Source: DATBLQ01 sp036555325
GTDB taxonomy: Bacteria > Pseudomonadota > Alphaproteobacteria > Rhizobiales > Aestuariivirgaceae
Direction: 5' to 3'
Assembly (NCBI GenBank): GCA_036555325.1
Contig: DATBLQ010000019.1
Location: forward strand, 62,001 to 126,000
DNA length: 64,000 nt
The position numbers and the translations under genes are program-made. Shown piece by piece: positions 17,418 through 25,821 of the stretch. Below the pieces are notes generated by a model. That model ran no database searches, was not told the DNA's origin, and was given only the letters and a program-made list of their open reading frames with translations. Positions within the stretch are counted from its first letter, which is position 1; each line of letters opens with the position of its first letter.

Positions 17418-18263
17418 TCATGCGCGGGCCGGGAGAGATAAAATGTCTCGCGCCTCGGCGGGCGTTGCGGCGCGGCGACCAAATTCGGCGCAAAGGGCGG
17501 CCACGCGCGCCACCAGCTCCGCATTGCTGGCGGCGAGACGCGTTTTATCCCACCGGATGTTGTCTTCAAGACCGGTACGACAGTGGCCACCAAGTTCGAG
17601 CGACCAGCGGTTCACTGTCAGTTGATGACGGCCGATACCGGCGGCCGTCCAGGTGGCGTCGGGCATGAGACGCTTCAGTTCGGCGACTTCGAACTCCAGG
17701 ACCTCGCGAACAGCCGGCATTGCATTTCTTACACCGAAGACGAACTGCACATGCAACGGCCGCTTCAGAGCTCCCTCCTCCGCCATCCTGATCGCCTGGT
17801 ACATCATCGAGACGTCGAACACTTCGATCTCCGGCTTCACCGAGAAGGAGAGCATCTTCTCTGCCAGCTCGGCGATGAGATCGGGGTGGTTTTCGTAGAC
17901 CATGTAGGGGAAATTGCAGGACCCGGTCGATAAAGACGCCATATCGGGCCGAAGATGCAGCATGCCGCCACGCTCGGACCCTTTTCCGGAGCGACCACCC
18001 GTTGAGAACTGGATGATCATGCCCGGGCAGTGTTTTTTAAGCGCCTCCTGGAGGCGGGCGAAGCGCTCAGGGTTCGATGTCGGCGTTTGATCGTCGTTGC
18101 GGACGTGAATGTGAGCAAGGGCCGCCCCTGCCTCGAAGGCCGCCTGCGTGGACTCGAGCTGTTCCTCTACCGTGATAGGGACGGCCGGATTGTGCTCCTT
18201 GCGAGGCAGCGAGCCCGTGATGGCGACGGTGATGATACAGGGATCGCCCATCACGCCGCGCAT
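17418..18263 (-). CDS. Beta-keto acid cleavage enzyme (BKACE, DUF849)
   Basis: A 281-residue TIM-barrel enzyme of the Kce/BKACE family, which uses acetyl-CoA to cleave a beta-keto acid into acetoacetate and a CoA ester. Zinc ligands are visible as AHIHVRND (about 50-57, H-x-H) and GLEDNIRWD (the Glu, about 231-239). SLSTGSCNFP and GVRNAMPAV match family loops. The substrate differs between subfamilies (3-keto-5-aminohexanoate, dehydrocarnitine and others) and cannot be told here. Dehydrocarnitine is attractive given the quaternary-amine theme, but that is inference. It is followed at 25 bp upstream by a PhnD-like gene in the same direction, a probable two-gene operon. Confidence 0.85.
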   Translation of the reverse strand: MRGVMGDPCIITVAITGSLPRKEHNPAVPITVEEQLESTQAAFEAGAALAHIHVRNDDQTPTSNPERFARLQEALKKHCPGMIIQFSTGGRSGKGSERGGMLHLRPDMASLSTGSCNFPYMVYENHPDLIAELAEKMLSFSVKPEIEVFDVSMMYQAIRMAEEGALKRPLHVQFVFGVRNAMPAVREVLEFEVAELKRLMPDATWTAAGIGRHQLTVNRWSLELGGHCRTGLEDNIRWDKTRLAASNAELVARVAALCAEFGRRAATPAEARDILSLPARA

Positions 18264-18288
18264 TCCCGACTACGAGCGGCCACCTGCA

Positions 18289-19104
18289 TCAAGCAGCCTC
18301 CCAAAGGTGGAGATCGCCGCGCTTGCGGAGATCACGTTCAAGGGTTGCGATCAACGCGTAATCGATGGTTTCCAGAATTGAATAGCCGCACAGAAACAGG
18401 GCCTCGCGGGCAACGGAGAGGCGCGGATCAGCAAAAGCGTCCGCAACGGCATCGCGCAGGCGTGAAAGCTCGTGCCCGCCGTTCCTCGCCGACGTCACAT
18501 AGGGGAGACCTGGAACGAGGGGCGAGCGGGCGAGCTCGGTCAAGCCGTCGAGGAGTTCCGGCCGGTGGCGCCGGGCAAGGGCCACGCAAACGGCATCTAT
18601 GGAACAAACGTCGGCGTCGGCACGCTGAACCGCTTCGAGAGATTCCGCATGCGATCCGGTTTCAATGGCGCGCCCGAAAAAATGACCGTTCTCCGCGTGG
18701 GGTGCAAAGACCAGTTTCAGGGCGAGCATGCCCGACATCGAGAAGCGATCATTGAATGCCACAATGCGTCCACGCAGATCGGTCAGCGCACGGACTTCGT
18801 CCGACGCACGGACAAACAGAAAGCTGGAAAAGGCGGGGCCTTGACAGCCGTCGACTTCATAATGAGGGGTGACGAGCGGAAGGAGCTTGCCGGAATATTG
18901 ATGGCTGACGGGATATCCGCAGGACTGGCTGAGCAGCAAATCGGGAGCATTCCAGACCTCTTGGTAATCCGTCTGCCGCGTGAGCGAGTGAGGTGCCTCG
19001 GGAAAGCCATGGCGCCGCAAATGGGCTGCGATGCCGGCCGCCCAGGCATCGGTTGCCTCGCGAACTTCCGGCCAATCGTACATGGGAAGCGAAAAGAGTG
19101 GCAT
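18289..19104 (-). CDS. PhnD/SsuA-like phosphate/phosphonate-type ligand-binding protein, no signal peptide
   Basis: A 271-residue type II periplasmic-binding-protein fold related to PhnD. Recognisable parts are LLLSQSCGYPVSHQYSGKL (about 56-74), VRASDEVRALTDLRGRIVAFNDRFSMSGMLALK (about 98-130) and AVQRADADVCSIDAVCVALA (about 159-178). True importer binding proteins carry a signal peptide, whereas this one starts MPLFSLPMYDW with no hydrophobic leader, and no permease or ATPase lies nearby. It may therefore be a cytosolic sensor or a binding domain serving the neighbouring BKACE gene. Function is otherwise unknown. Confidence 0.7.
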   Translation of the reverse strand: MPLFSLPMYDWPEVREATDAWAAGIAAHLRRHGFPEAPHSLTRQTDYQEVWNAPDLLLSQSCGYPVSHQYSGKLLPLVTPHYEVDGCQGPAFSSFLFVRASDEVRALTDLRGRIVAFNDRFSMSGMLALKLVFAPHAENGHFFGRAIETGSHAESLEAVQRADADVCSIDAVCVALARRHRPELLDGLTELARSPLVPGLPYVTSARNGGHELSRLRDAVADAFADPRLSVAREALFLCGYSILETIDYALIATLERDLRKRGDLHLWEAA

Positions 19105-19164
19105 GGCGAATCAATTTCTCGATGGGTCGAGGAAAGTCAACCTCGTTGCACGACACGACCCGCG

Positions 19165-20010
19165 TCACACGATCTGGCCGCTCAACTGCCGGATGAACGC
19201 TGCCGCCTCGTTCGGCTGGATGCGGGCGTGACGGATCAGACTGTCGAAATGCCGGGTCATCTCGCGGATGTGTTCCGTGGAGGTGAAAACGAAGTACATG
19301 TCGCCGATGTAGATCGCAACGCGCTTGGGACCGAAGACAGTGTAGGGAACGGAAAACCGTTCTCTGCCGTCAAACAGGAACAGCCTGTAAGACGGATAGA
19401 GGCTTTCAAGATTCTCGACCGCGTGGCGCAGGGCGTCCACTCGCTCAGAGGCAGGCAACCCGCGCCAAATGCCCTGCCCCGCGGCAAACACTTCGAAACT
19501 TTGCAGGGGGGCACAAACCTCGATTTCCATGTCAGCACGTTTGGCATGGGCAATACGAGCGCGAGCCACTCCTGACCAGGCATCGGCCGCCTTGTCGCCC
19601 AGCCTGCCGCTTTCATAGTCGATCAGCGCATCTGTTTTGAGCTGATCAGGCAATGTGGCCGGCACATACCGGACCTTGAAACCGCGAGCTTCTTCATGCC
19701 AGCGCTTCAGCCTCTCGTCGGCGGGGCTGGCTGCATCGGGCTCGATGGCGAGCTGCGGCACGATATCGGCGGCGACCTGATCCTGCTCGGAGAGACCTAG
19801 AAGCCAGTCCGCCGAGGAGGTGTGTCTGGCGGCAATGCGGGCGATGGTTTCGGCGCGGGGCAAACGGACATTGTCCTCAGCCAAGAGCTGGGTCAGGGTC
19901 GAGCGGTCGAGCCCCGTTCGTGCGGCGAACTTCGCCCGCGACAAGCCGGTGCGGGAGATCAGCTCCTGAAGCCGCCGCCTAAAGACCTCGACTGTTTCCA
20001 ACTTCTGCAA
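19165..20010 (-). CDS. XRE-family transcriptional regulator with a novel C-terminal domain
   Basis: A 281-residue protein. Residues about 8-75 form an HTH_3-type domain (LQELISRTGLSRAKFAARTGLDRSTLTQLLAEDNVRLPRAETIARIA). The remaining 200 residues have no motif I recognise but contain VRYVPATLPDQLKTDALIDYE and a mixed alpha/beta segment ending FDSLIRHARIQPNEAAAFIRQL. It may be a ligand-sensing domain. The start taken is a TTG; no ATG is available close by. The gene diverges from the desaturase/FAD-oxidoreductase pair, and two near-identical operator-like repeats lie between. It probably represses itself and that pair. Confidence 0.78.
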   Translation of the reverse strand: MQKLETVEVFRRRLQELISRTGLSRAKFAARTGLDRSTLTQLLAEDNVRLPRAETIARIAARHTSSADWLLGLSEQDQVAADIVPQLAIEPDAASPADERLKRWHEEARGFKVRYVPATLPDQLKTDALIDYESGRLGDKAADAWSGVARARIAHAKRADMEIEVCAPLQSFEVFAAGQGIWRGLPASERVDALRHAVENLESLYPSYRLFLFDGRERFSVPYTVFGPKRVAIYIGDMYFVFTSTEHIREMTRHFDSLIRHARIQPNEAAAFIRQLSGQIV

Positions 20011-20024
20011 TAGGAAATCACCAC

Positions 20025-20075
20025 TTGTTTACAATAATCAACGTATGCGGCAGTTGTGTACAAAAATCAACCTAT
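20025..20075. promoter_or_regulatory. Twin direct-repeat operator between regulator and oxygenase genes
   Basis: Two 22-bp repeats, at 20025-20046 and 20054-20075, begin 29 bp apart (close to three helical turns). Each reads TTGTNTACAA, a near-palindrome, followed by NAATCAACNTAT; only 3 of 22 positions differ. They lie directly upstream of the XRE-type regulator start and about 65-110 bp upstream of the desaturase start. This is the layout expected for an autoregulated divergent promoter. Binding by the neighbour regulator is inference. Confidence 0.72.
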
Positions 20076-20138
20076 TATGCGCAGAATCTCATCGAGTGTC
20101 CAAAGAGGCTTTGATAGGGTGTGTGCGGAGGCTTGGGC

Positions 20139-21083
20139 ATGAATTCCATTTTTGATTATGCAGACACGCGGCCGCGTCCGGTCGAATGGCCAACCTGGCT
20201 AGCGCTTGGGGTTTTCTGGCTTTGCTTCGCCGGGCTTACTTTATTTCACAACGGCCTGCCCTGGTGGATAGTAACCCCGCTTGGCGCCTATCTCGTCACG
20301 TTTCACGGTTCGCTGCAGCATGAGGCCTTGCACGGACATCCGACGCGGAGTTCGTCGCTCAACGAGCTTTTGGTTTTTCTTCCGCTGTCGCTGTGGATCC
20401 CCTACCGGCGGTACCGGAGACTGCATCTGACACATCATCGGAACGATCAGCTCACCGATCCGCAAGAAGATCCGGAATCCTATTACCTCGATCCGCAGAG
20501 TTGGCAGAAGACAAAGGCACCGGTGAAGTGGCTGTTCACTATCAACAATACGATGTTGGGCCGGTTCGTTCTGGGTCCGGCCATCGCCACGGTGAGGTTC
20601 GTGGTCTGCGAGGCAAAGCTGATCATCGCGGGAGATCGGGAGGTGCTGAACGCCTGGATCCTGCACGGGCTCGGCATCTTACTTCTGTGGGTATGGATCG
20701 CTGGGGTTTGCGGGATGTCGATGTGGTATTACATCTTCGGCATCGCCTATTGGGGCAATTCCCTCACGATGATGCGCTCCTACGCAGAACACCGCGCGCA
20801 TGATGCTGCAGGCTGCAGGGTCATCATCGTGGAAACGAATCCGCTCGTGAGCCTTCTCTATCTGAACAACAACCTGCATATGCCGCATCATGAACTGCCG
20901 CGTCTGCCCTGGTACAAGCTTCCCTCCTACTACCGCGCCAACAAGGAGAGGCTGATCAAGGAGAACTGCGCCTATCTGATGCGCGGCTATCTTGAAATTG
21001 CGCGGCACTGGCTTCTCAAGCCGAAGGAGCCGGTGGCGCACCCCAATATGCAAAGCCTGCCAAGGATCAAACAGTCATCTTAA
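20139..21083 (+). CDS. Fatty-acid-desaturase-fold diiron oxygenase/desaturase
   Basis: A 314-residue integral membrane protein of the FA_desaturase family. The three histidine boxes for the diiron centre are LQHEALHGHPT (about 57-67), HLTHHRNDQLTDPQEDPESYY (about 89-109) and LHMPHHELPRLPWYKLPSYY (about 246-265). Hydrophobic segments flank them, for example TWLALGVFWLCFAGLTLF and GLGILLLWVWIAGVCGMSMWYY. The ATG at 20139 is preferred to an upstream GTG at 20121. A FAD oxidoreductase gene follows 16 bp later. Such folds also hydroxylate or demethylate small molecules (MocD, AlkB, carotenoid enzymes), and the flavoenzyme partner argues against simple lipid desaturation. The substrate is unknown. 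Confidence 0.8.
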   Translation: MNSIFDYADTRPRPVEWPTWLALGVFWLCFAGLTLFHNGLPWWIVTPLGAYLVTFHGSLQHEALHGHPTRSSSLNELLVFLPLSLWIPYRRYRRLHLTHHRNDQLTDPQEDPESYYLDPQSWQKTKAPVKWLFTINNTMLGRFVLGPAIATVRFVVCEAKLIIAGDREVLNAWILHGLGILLLWVWIAGVCGMSMWYYIFGIAYWGNSLTMMRSYAEHRAHDAAGCRVIIVETNPLVSLLYLNNNLHMPHHELPRLPWYKLPSYYRANKERLIKENCAYLMRGYLEIARHWLLKPKEPVAHPNMQSLPRIKQSS

Positions 21084-21099
21084 CGGGAGAGAACCGGCA

Positions 21100-22446
21100 A
21101 TGGATATTTCGCTACCAAAGTCAGCCGCCTATGTGGTGATCGGAGCCGGCATGCATGGCATGTCGACCGCCTGGCATCTGGCGATGGCGCTGGAGAAATC
21201 CGGCAAGGGCAAGGGCTCGCAAGTGGTTTTAATCGACAAGACGGGCCCCGGCGCCGGCGCTACGGGCGTGGCTTGCGGCTGCGTGCGGAACCTTTACATG
21301 ACAACGCCGCTGCACAAGATCCTGCGACATTCGGTGGACGTCTGGCAGTCCGATCCGGCGAACTTCGGTTTCCAACAGGTCGGTTATGTGTCGGTCGGAG
21401 AGGCCAATCAGGAGGCCGATTATGAGAAGATGCACAAGAGCCAGAACGCTGCCGGATATCCTTCTGACATGTATGCCGGCAAGGACGCCAAAAAGTTTCT
21501 GAAGTCGGTGTGGCCCGACTTCAACGTGGAACGGGCAGATGTGGTCTTGCACGAGAAACCTTCGGGATATGCGGGGACCCACCTTGCGGTGCAGGGACTG
21601 CACAACAAGTGCATGCAATGGGGAGTGCAGTGTATTTTCGGCCCAGCAGTCAACGGCTATGAGATGCAAAACGGCCGTATCAGTGCGGTCAAGACGACAC
21701 ATGGAGACATAAAGGCCGATTGCGTGGTCATCTGCGCCGGGGCCTGGGTAACACAGCATTGGAATTGGCTTGGACTGCCGGACAAACTCGACCTGCGCTA
21801 TTCGGACGGCGGAGTGAGCAAGGATGTCGACATGTGGACCTACTGGCGACTGCTCGAGGGAGAAGTTTATCTCAAAGAGGGCGAGCGCTACCGGACCGCG
21901 GATGACCGAGATCCTCCGGTCTTGCATGTGGAGCTCATGAATGCGCCGGTCATCACGGAGGACGGCCGAGAATTCCCGGACAAGCATTTCTACATGTATG
22001 TGCGATATGCGGCGGAGCGCGTCGGGGCACCTGGCGTGCAGGGCGGTACGATACCCATCAAACTCGGTCCGAAAGCGGTGCTCGATCCCTACGGGCACAA
22101 GAGCGAACTCTATCAGGCGGACCCATGGTTCGAGGATTACTACATGGCGACGCTTGCCTATCTGTTCGACAGGTTCAAGGGTTACCAGGGTCAGTTCAAG
22201 CATCGTCCGAACGGCGGCGTCGGTGCCTTCACGCCGGACAACGTGCCGATCTTCGATTGGGTCAAGGACAACGCCTACATGATCGCGGACTCAAACCACG
22301 GCTACAAGATGATCGGCGTGGGCAAGCTCGTTGCGCAACACCTTGTCACCGGTGACCCTTCCCCGGACCTCGCCCCGTTCGCACTCACCCGCTATGCGCA
22401 GGGGCTGACCTTCGGCGACCGAAACAGCAATTGCCCGTGGGTTTAG
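21100..22446 (+). CDS. FAD-dependent amine oxidoreductase (DAO family, sarcosine-oxidase-beta-like)
   Basis: A 448-residue DAO-family flavoprotein. The FAD loop is AYVVIGAGMHGMSTAWHLA (about 10-28), then GPGAGATGVACGCVRNLYMTTP (about 49-70). C-terminally RPNGGVGAFTPDNVPIFDW and DSNHGYKMIGVGKLVAQHL (about 380-425) form the second half of the FAD site. It lacks the GcvT extension of the three larger relatives in this window and lacks WHAAG, so FAD is probably non-covalent. An ATG at 21100 with a strong gggagag ribosome-binding site sets the start; in-frame sequence further upstream lies inside the desaturase gene. It is co-transcribed with the desaturase-fold gene and probably acts on the same or the next intermediate. 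Confidence 0.82.
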   Translation: MDISLPKSAAYVVIGAGMHGMSTAWHLAMALEKSGKGKGSQVVLIDKTGPGAGATGVACGCVRNLYMTTPLHKILRHSVDVWQSDPANFGFQQVGYVSVGEANQEADYEKMHKSQNAAGYPSDMYAGKDAKKFLKSVWPDFNVERADVVLHEKPSGYAGTHLAVQGLHNKCMQWGVQCIFGPAVNGYEMQNGRISAVKTTHGDIKADCVVICAGAWVTQHWNWLGLPDKLDLRYSDGGVSKDVDMWTYWRLLEGEVYLKEGERYRTADDRDPPVLHVELMNAPVITEDGREFPDKHFYMYVRYAAERVGAPGVQGGTIPIKLGPKAVLDPYGHKSELYQADPWFEDYYMATLAYLFDRFKGYQGQFKHRPNGGVGAFTPDNVPIFDWVKDNAYMIADSNHGYKMIGVGKLVAQHLVTGDPSPDLAPFALTRYAQGLTFGDRNSNCPWV

Positions 22447-22537
22447 CCGGTTTCGCATGTTTGCGTGGCCACTCTTGCGGCTTGACCGTCGACCCGGGGC
22501 GGCCGATTCAGTCGATGTTTTCGGGCCGAAGAGTTAG

Positions 22538-22552
22538 TTAAGCGCAAATTAA
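22538..22552. promoter_or_regulatory. CtrA-type binding box
   Basis: TTAA at 22538-22541, seven bases (gcgcaaa), then TTAA at 22549-22552: an exact match to the TTAA-N7-TTAA consensus of the alphaproteobacterial cell-cycle regulator CtrA. It is 51 bp upstream of the ATG at 22604, a normal distance for a site overlapping a promoter. By chance a match is not rare in a whole genome, but position and orientation make it credible. It would place the three-gene operon downstream under cell-cycle control. Confidence 0.65.
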
Positions 22553-22603
22553 GGACTCTCGCGGCACTCTCCCAGCTGCTTAACCCTTTGGGAGAGATGC
22601 GAA

Positions 22604-22822
22604 ATGGTCCTGCTGCTCGCCGTTTGGCTGTGGTTCGGCACAACCCAATCTGCCTATGCCTATCTCGATCCGGGAACAGGCAGCATTCTGCTCCAAGCTG
22701 TCATCGGCGGCGTGGCGAGCGGACTCTTCGTCATCAGACTGTACTGGCGCAAGTTGAGAAGCCTGTTCAGCACGGGTGGGGATGATGAGCATTCACGCAG
22801 CGAGAATTCGCGACGCAAATGA
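22604..22822 (+). CDS. Small membrane protein of the YLDPGTGS type
   Basis: A 72-residue protein. A short hydrophobic N-terminus (LLLAVWLWFGTTQSAYA) could be a signal anchor or cleaved signal, followed by YLDPGTGSILLQAVIGGVASGLFVIRLYW, a second membrane segment, and a charged tail. Small proteins with AYLDPGTGS are widespread beside alphaproteobacterial envelope and exopolysaccharide genes; their biochemical role is not known to me. The ribosome-binding site gggagag sits 7 bp before the ATG. The stop overlaps the next start (ATGA), so it is translationally coupled to the methyltransferase gene. Confidence 0.75.
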   Translation: MVLLLAVWLWFGTTQSAYAYLDPGTGSILLQAVIGGVASGLFVIRLYWRKLRSLFSTGGDDEHSRSENSRRK

Positions 22823-24216
22823 TCAGGCCTTTAGCCGATGCCGGCTCCTTTCGCGACCCCAGCGGACGGGTTTACCAGGCGGGAGGGGAAATCTATCGAA
22901 CCGTGTCGCGCAAGGCGGCGGAAGAGTTCGCTCACGTGCGAGCATGTGGTCTGCTTGAGCAGCTGATTGTTGAAAAAAAGGTGGTGGCGACGGAAGAAGT
23001 CGATCACAGCGTGCTTAAGCAGGCGGGGATCGACACAGCGACCGTGCTGCGGCACGAGCGAATCCCCTTCGTCTCGTATCCTTACGAGTGGCCGTTCCAG
23101 CTCCTGAAATCCGCCGCGCTGCTCCACCTCGACATCCAGATCGAAGCCTTGAAGCACGACATCGTGCTCTCCGATGCCAGCGCGTACAATGTTCAGTTTC
23201 GCGGCATTAAACCAATCTTCATCGACGTTCTGTCGTTCAGGCGGTACCGGGAAGGAGAAGTTTGGACGGGGCACCGGCAATTCTGTGAGCAGTTCCTCAA
23301 CCCGCTTCTGCTCGGCTCGCTGTTCGGCATTGCACACAACGATTGGTATCGCGGACGGCTGGAAGGGATTCCGACCGACAGTCTTGCGGACCTCATGCCC
23401 TGGTGGCGCAATCTGTCATTCAACCTCTTCACCCATGTGACATTGCAGGCGCGTTTGCAGCGTGCCGCAGGAGCGGGCGGAACCGACCATATCGAACGCG
23501 CCCGGCAGACAAAACTTGCCAAGCGATCGTATATCGCCTTGCTCGAGCAGCTACGGCATTGGATCGACGGGCTTAGACCCTACAAGTCGGGCGCCACCGT
23601 ATGGCAGGACTACGCCGAGAACACCACCTATGAGGAGGAGGAACGAGCGGCCAAGCGTCGATTCGTTTCGGCGTTCTGTCAGAAGACGACGCCCGGTATT
23701 CTCTTTGATCTTGGCTGCAACACGGGCGAGTATTCAGAGACGGCGCTCCTATCCGGCGCCAAGCATGTGGTCGGCTTCGACTACGACCAGGGGGCGCTGG
23801 AGCGGGCAATCGGCAGAGCCAGGGGGAAGGCGCTCGATCTACTGCCGCTCTACCAGGATGGCGCTAATCCTAGTCCGGATCAGGGGTGGATGGGCTGCGA
23901 GCGAGCCAGCGTCAAGCGCCGCGGCGGAGCGGACGCACTCGTCGCGCTTGCTTTCGAACATCATCTGGCAATCGGCCGCAATATTCCGCTCGACCAGCTC
24001 GTCGTGTGGCTTGTTGGGCTGGCGCCCAAGGGCATTGTCGAGTTCGTGCAGAAGTCCGATCCCACCGTGCAGCAACTCTTGGCACTCAGGGAAGACATCT
24101 TCACAAACTATGGGGCTGAGGCCTTCGAGGCGGCTTTGAAGAGCAACGCCCGCATCATCGGCAGGGAGCAGGTATCGAGGAGCGGACGCACGCTCTACAG
24201 CTACGAGCGCAGATGA
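22819..24216 (+). CDS. NoeA-like SAM-dependent methyltransferase with kinase-like N-terminal half
   Basis: A 465-residue protein in two parts. Residues about 1-190 hold VLSDASAYNVQFRGIKPIFIDVLSFRRY (about 114-141), which looks like a degenerate kinase catalytic loop (D-x4-N) plus metal segment. Residues about 290-440 are a class I methyltransferase, with GILFDLGCNTGEYSETALLSGAKHVVGFDYD as motif I and the acidic loop. Proteins of this architecture have been annotated as resembling nodulation protein NoeA. Its start overlaps the small membrane gene and its stop overlaps the sulfatase-fold gene, both by ATGA. It probably modifies a cell-surface glycan or lipid, but the substrate is unknown. Confidence 0.72.
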   Translation: MIRPLADAGSFRDPSGRVYQAGGEIYRTVSRKAAEEFAHVRACGLLEQLIVEKKVVATEEVDHSVLKQAGIDTATVLRHERIPFVSYPYEWPFQLLKSAALLHLDIQIEALKHDIVLSDASAYNVQFRGIKPIFIDVLSFRRYREGEVWTGHRQFCEQFLNPLLLGSLFGIAHNDWYRGRLEGIPTDSLADLMPWWRNLSFNLFTHVTLQARLQRAAGAGGTDHIERARQTKLAKRSYIALLEQLRHWIDGLRPYKSGATVWQDYAENTTYEEEERAAKRRFVSAFCQKTTPGILFDLGCNTGEYSETALLSGAKHVVGFDYDQGALERAIGRARGKALDLLPLYQDGANPSPDQGWMGCERASVKRRGGADALVALAFEHHLAIGRNIPLDQLVVWLVGLAPKGIVEFVQKSDPTVQQLLALREDIFTNYGAEAFEAALKSNARIIGREQVSRSGRTLYSYERR

Positions 24217-25811
24217 TGAGACGGCTTATGACCATTCCGCCGTACGCCTGGACGCTGGCATTCCTGCCGGGCTTAAGAGTCTTTGGCGGCAATATCGAAC
24301 GCCTTTCGGTTTCCTGGTTGTTCTTTTGCCTTGCCGTTTCTTGCGCAATCTATTTTGCCGGCCGGGCGATCCTCAGGGCGATTGTGAAGGATCCCAATGT
24401 CGCAGACCTTTTATGGGGGTTGTTCTTCGTCTGCGTCATGGTGGGCGGTTTCTTCTTCCCGACCAGGGGCAACGAGCTTTTGTGGATCGGATTGTGTGCA
24501 GCGGCGGGCGTGGCAGTTGCCTCCGCAGTACCGTTGAGGCGCATCGCGGCCGGAGCGATAACGGTTTTTGCCGGTGTGGGATGCGCGGTGCCGGCGTTGC
24601 ACATGCTGACATCGTCGGTGTGGTTCGAACGCCCGGCAATACGGCAGATGACGGCTCATGCCTTTGCGGAGCTGCCGCAGCCGTCAGCTGCCACTAAAGC
24701 CGACCGGCGCGATATCTACTACCTGATCTTCGACCGTTATGCCCGGGCCGATCAGCTCAAGGATATCTACGCTTTCGACAACTCATATTTCATTGAGCAG
24801 CTCAAGGCGCGCGGCTTGCATGTGGCGGAACAATCCTTTTCCAACTACCAGCGAACAACCCACTCGCTGATTTCCTCGCTCAACCTCGACTACCTCTACG
24901 GTCTCGATGGCGAAGCTACGCAAGACTCGCAAGATTGGCTGCCGCTCTATGAGATGTTGCAGGACTTCAGACTGCGGCGTTTTCTCGACCAGCAAGGTTA
25001 TCGCTTCCACTTCTTCGGCTCCTGGTGGGAGCCCACGAGGCTCAATCGTCTCGCCGATGTAAACCACAACCTTCTTGCAATCCCCGAGCCTTTCCGCGTC
25101 ATGCTCGATCATTCGCTCATTCCTTTTCTCACCCAAGCGGTGGGAGTGAGAGTGTTCGATCATCGGCTGGTGCAATGCCAACGCTCGCAGCGCGCGTTCG
25201 CAGAGCTAAGAGAGCTCGCTGCAAGCCCGCACGAGGGTCCGCGGTTCATCTTCGCCCATTTGCTCGTTCCCCATCCTCCGTTCGTGATGGACAAGAACGG
25301 CCGCTGCATCGATGCCGAGGAAGCACGGACGCACACGAGGGCAGAAAACTACACTCAGCAGGTTCAGTATACGAACCGGGAGATTTTGAAGTTCCTCGAT
25401 GTGGCGCTGGGCGGGCCGGGAGCGAAGCCGATCATCGTCATTCAGTCCGACGAAGGGCCCTGGCCGAAACGCTTCGCCGGCGATGAAATCACGACGCTCG
25501 GCATGGACGTGACTCCCGCCGACTGGCGCGAAGCGACGCGCGCGGAACTCGTGGAGAAAATGGCCATCCTCAATGCGCTCTATCTGCCCGACCGGACCCT
25601 GCCCGCGCTGTCGGAAACAGCAAGCCCGGTCAACACCTTCAGAACGGTGCTGCGGGAATATTTCGGCGTTCCGCTTGCGCCGTTGGAGGATCGGCAGATC
25701 ATCTTCGAAAGCGCGCAACGGCTTTATCGGTTTCACGACGTGACCGAGGAGCTGGCGGGAGGTATCGCACGCTACCCGGCGCGCGGGAGAACAGCGCAAC
25801 GGCCCCAGTAA
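24213..25811 (+). CDS. Membrane-anchored sulfatase-fold (alkaline-phosphatase superfamily) enzyme
   Basis: A 532-residue protein. Residues about 1-130 contain four or so hydrophobic helices (for example LSVSWLFFCLAVSCAIYFAG, VADLLWGLFFVCVMVGGFFF, IAAGAITVFAGVGCAVPALHML). The rest is an extracytoplasmic hydrolase/transferase domain. It starts with DIYYLIFDRYARADQ (first metal Asp), has SFSNYQRTTHSLISSLN (likely nucleophile Thr/Ser) and FIFAHLLVPHPPFV, and IIVIQSDEGPWP for the second metal site. The layout recalls LTA synthase and phosphoethanolamine transferases. Being the last gene of the CtrA-box operon, it probably decorates or remodels a surface polymer. Confidence 0.75.
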   Translation: MMRRLMTIPPYAWTLAFLPGLRVFGGNIERLSVSWLFFCLAVSCAIYFAGRAILRAIVKDPNVADLLWGLFFVCVMVGGFFFPTRGNELLWIGLCAAAGVAVASAVPLRRIAAGAITVFAGVGCAVPALHMLTSSVWFERPAIRQMTAHAFAELPQPSAATKADRRDIYYLIFDRYARADQLKDIYAFDNSYFIEQLKARGLHVAEQSFSNYQRTTHSLISSLNLDYLYGLDGEATQDSQDWLPLYEMLQDFRLRRFLDQQGYRFHFFGSWWEPTRLNRLADVNHNLLAIPEPFRVMLDHSLIPFLTQAVGVRVFDHRLVQCQRSQRAFAELRELAASPHEGPRFIFAHLLVPHPPFVMDKNGRCIDAEEARTHTRAENYTQQVQYTNREILKFLDVALGGPGAKPIIVIQSDEGPWPKRFAGDEITTLGMDVTPADWREATRAELVEKMAILNALYLPDRTLPALSETASPVNTFRTVLREYFGVPLAPLEDRQIIFESAQRLYRFHDVTEELAGGIARYPARGRTAQRPQ

Positions 25812-25821
25812 TCGTTGGTGT

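Noticed and set aside
18472..19575. Plus-strand open frame of 367 codons
   Set aside because: Antisense to both the PhnD-like gene and the XRE regulator; no domain pattern.
20992..21099. Upstream extension of the FAD oxidoreductase frame
   Set aside because: Overlaps the 3' end of the desaturase gene; ATG 21100 has a strong ribosome-binding site and the FAD loop close behind.
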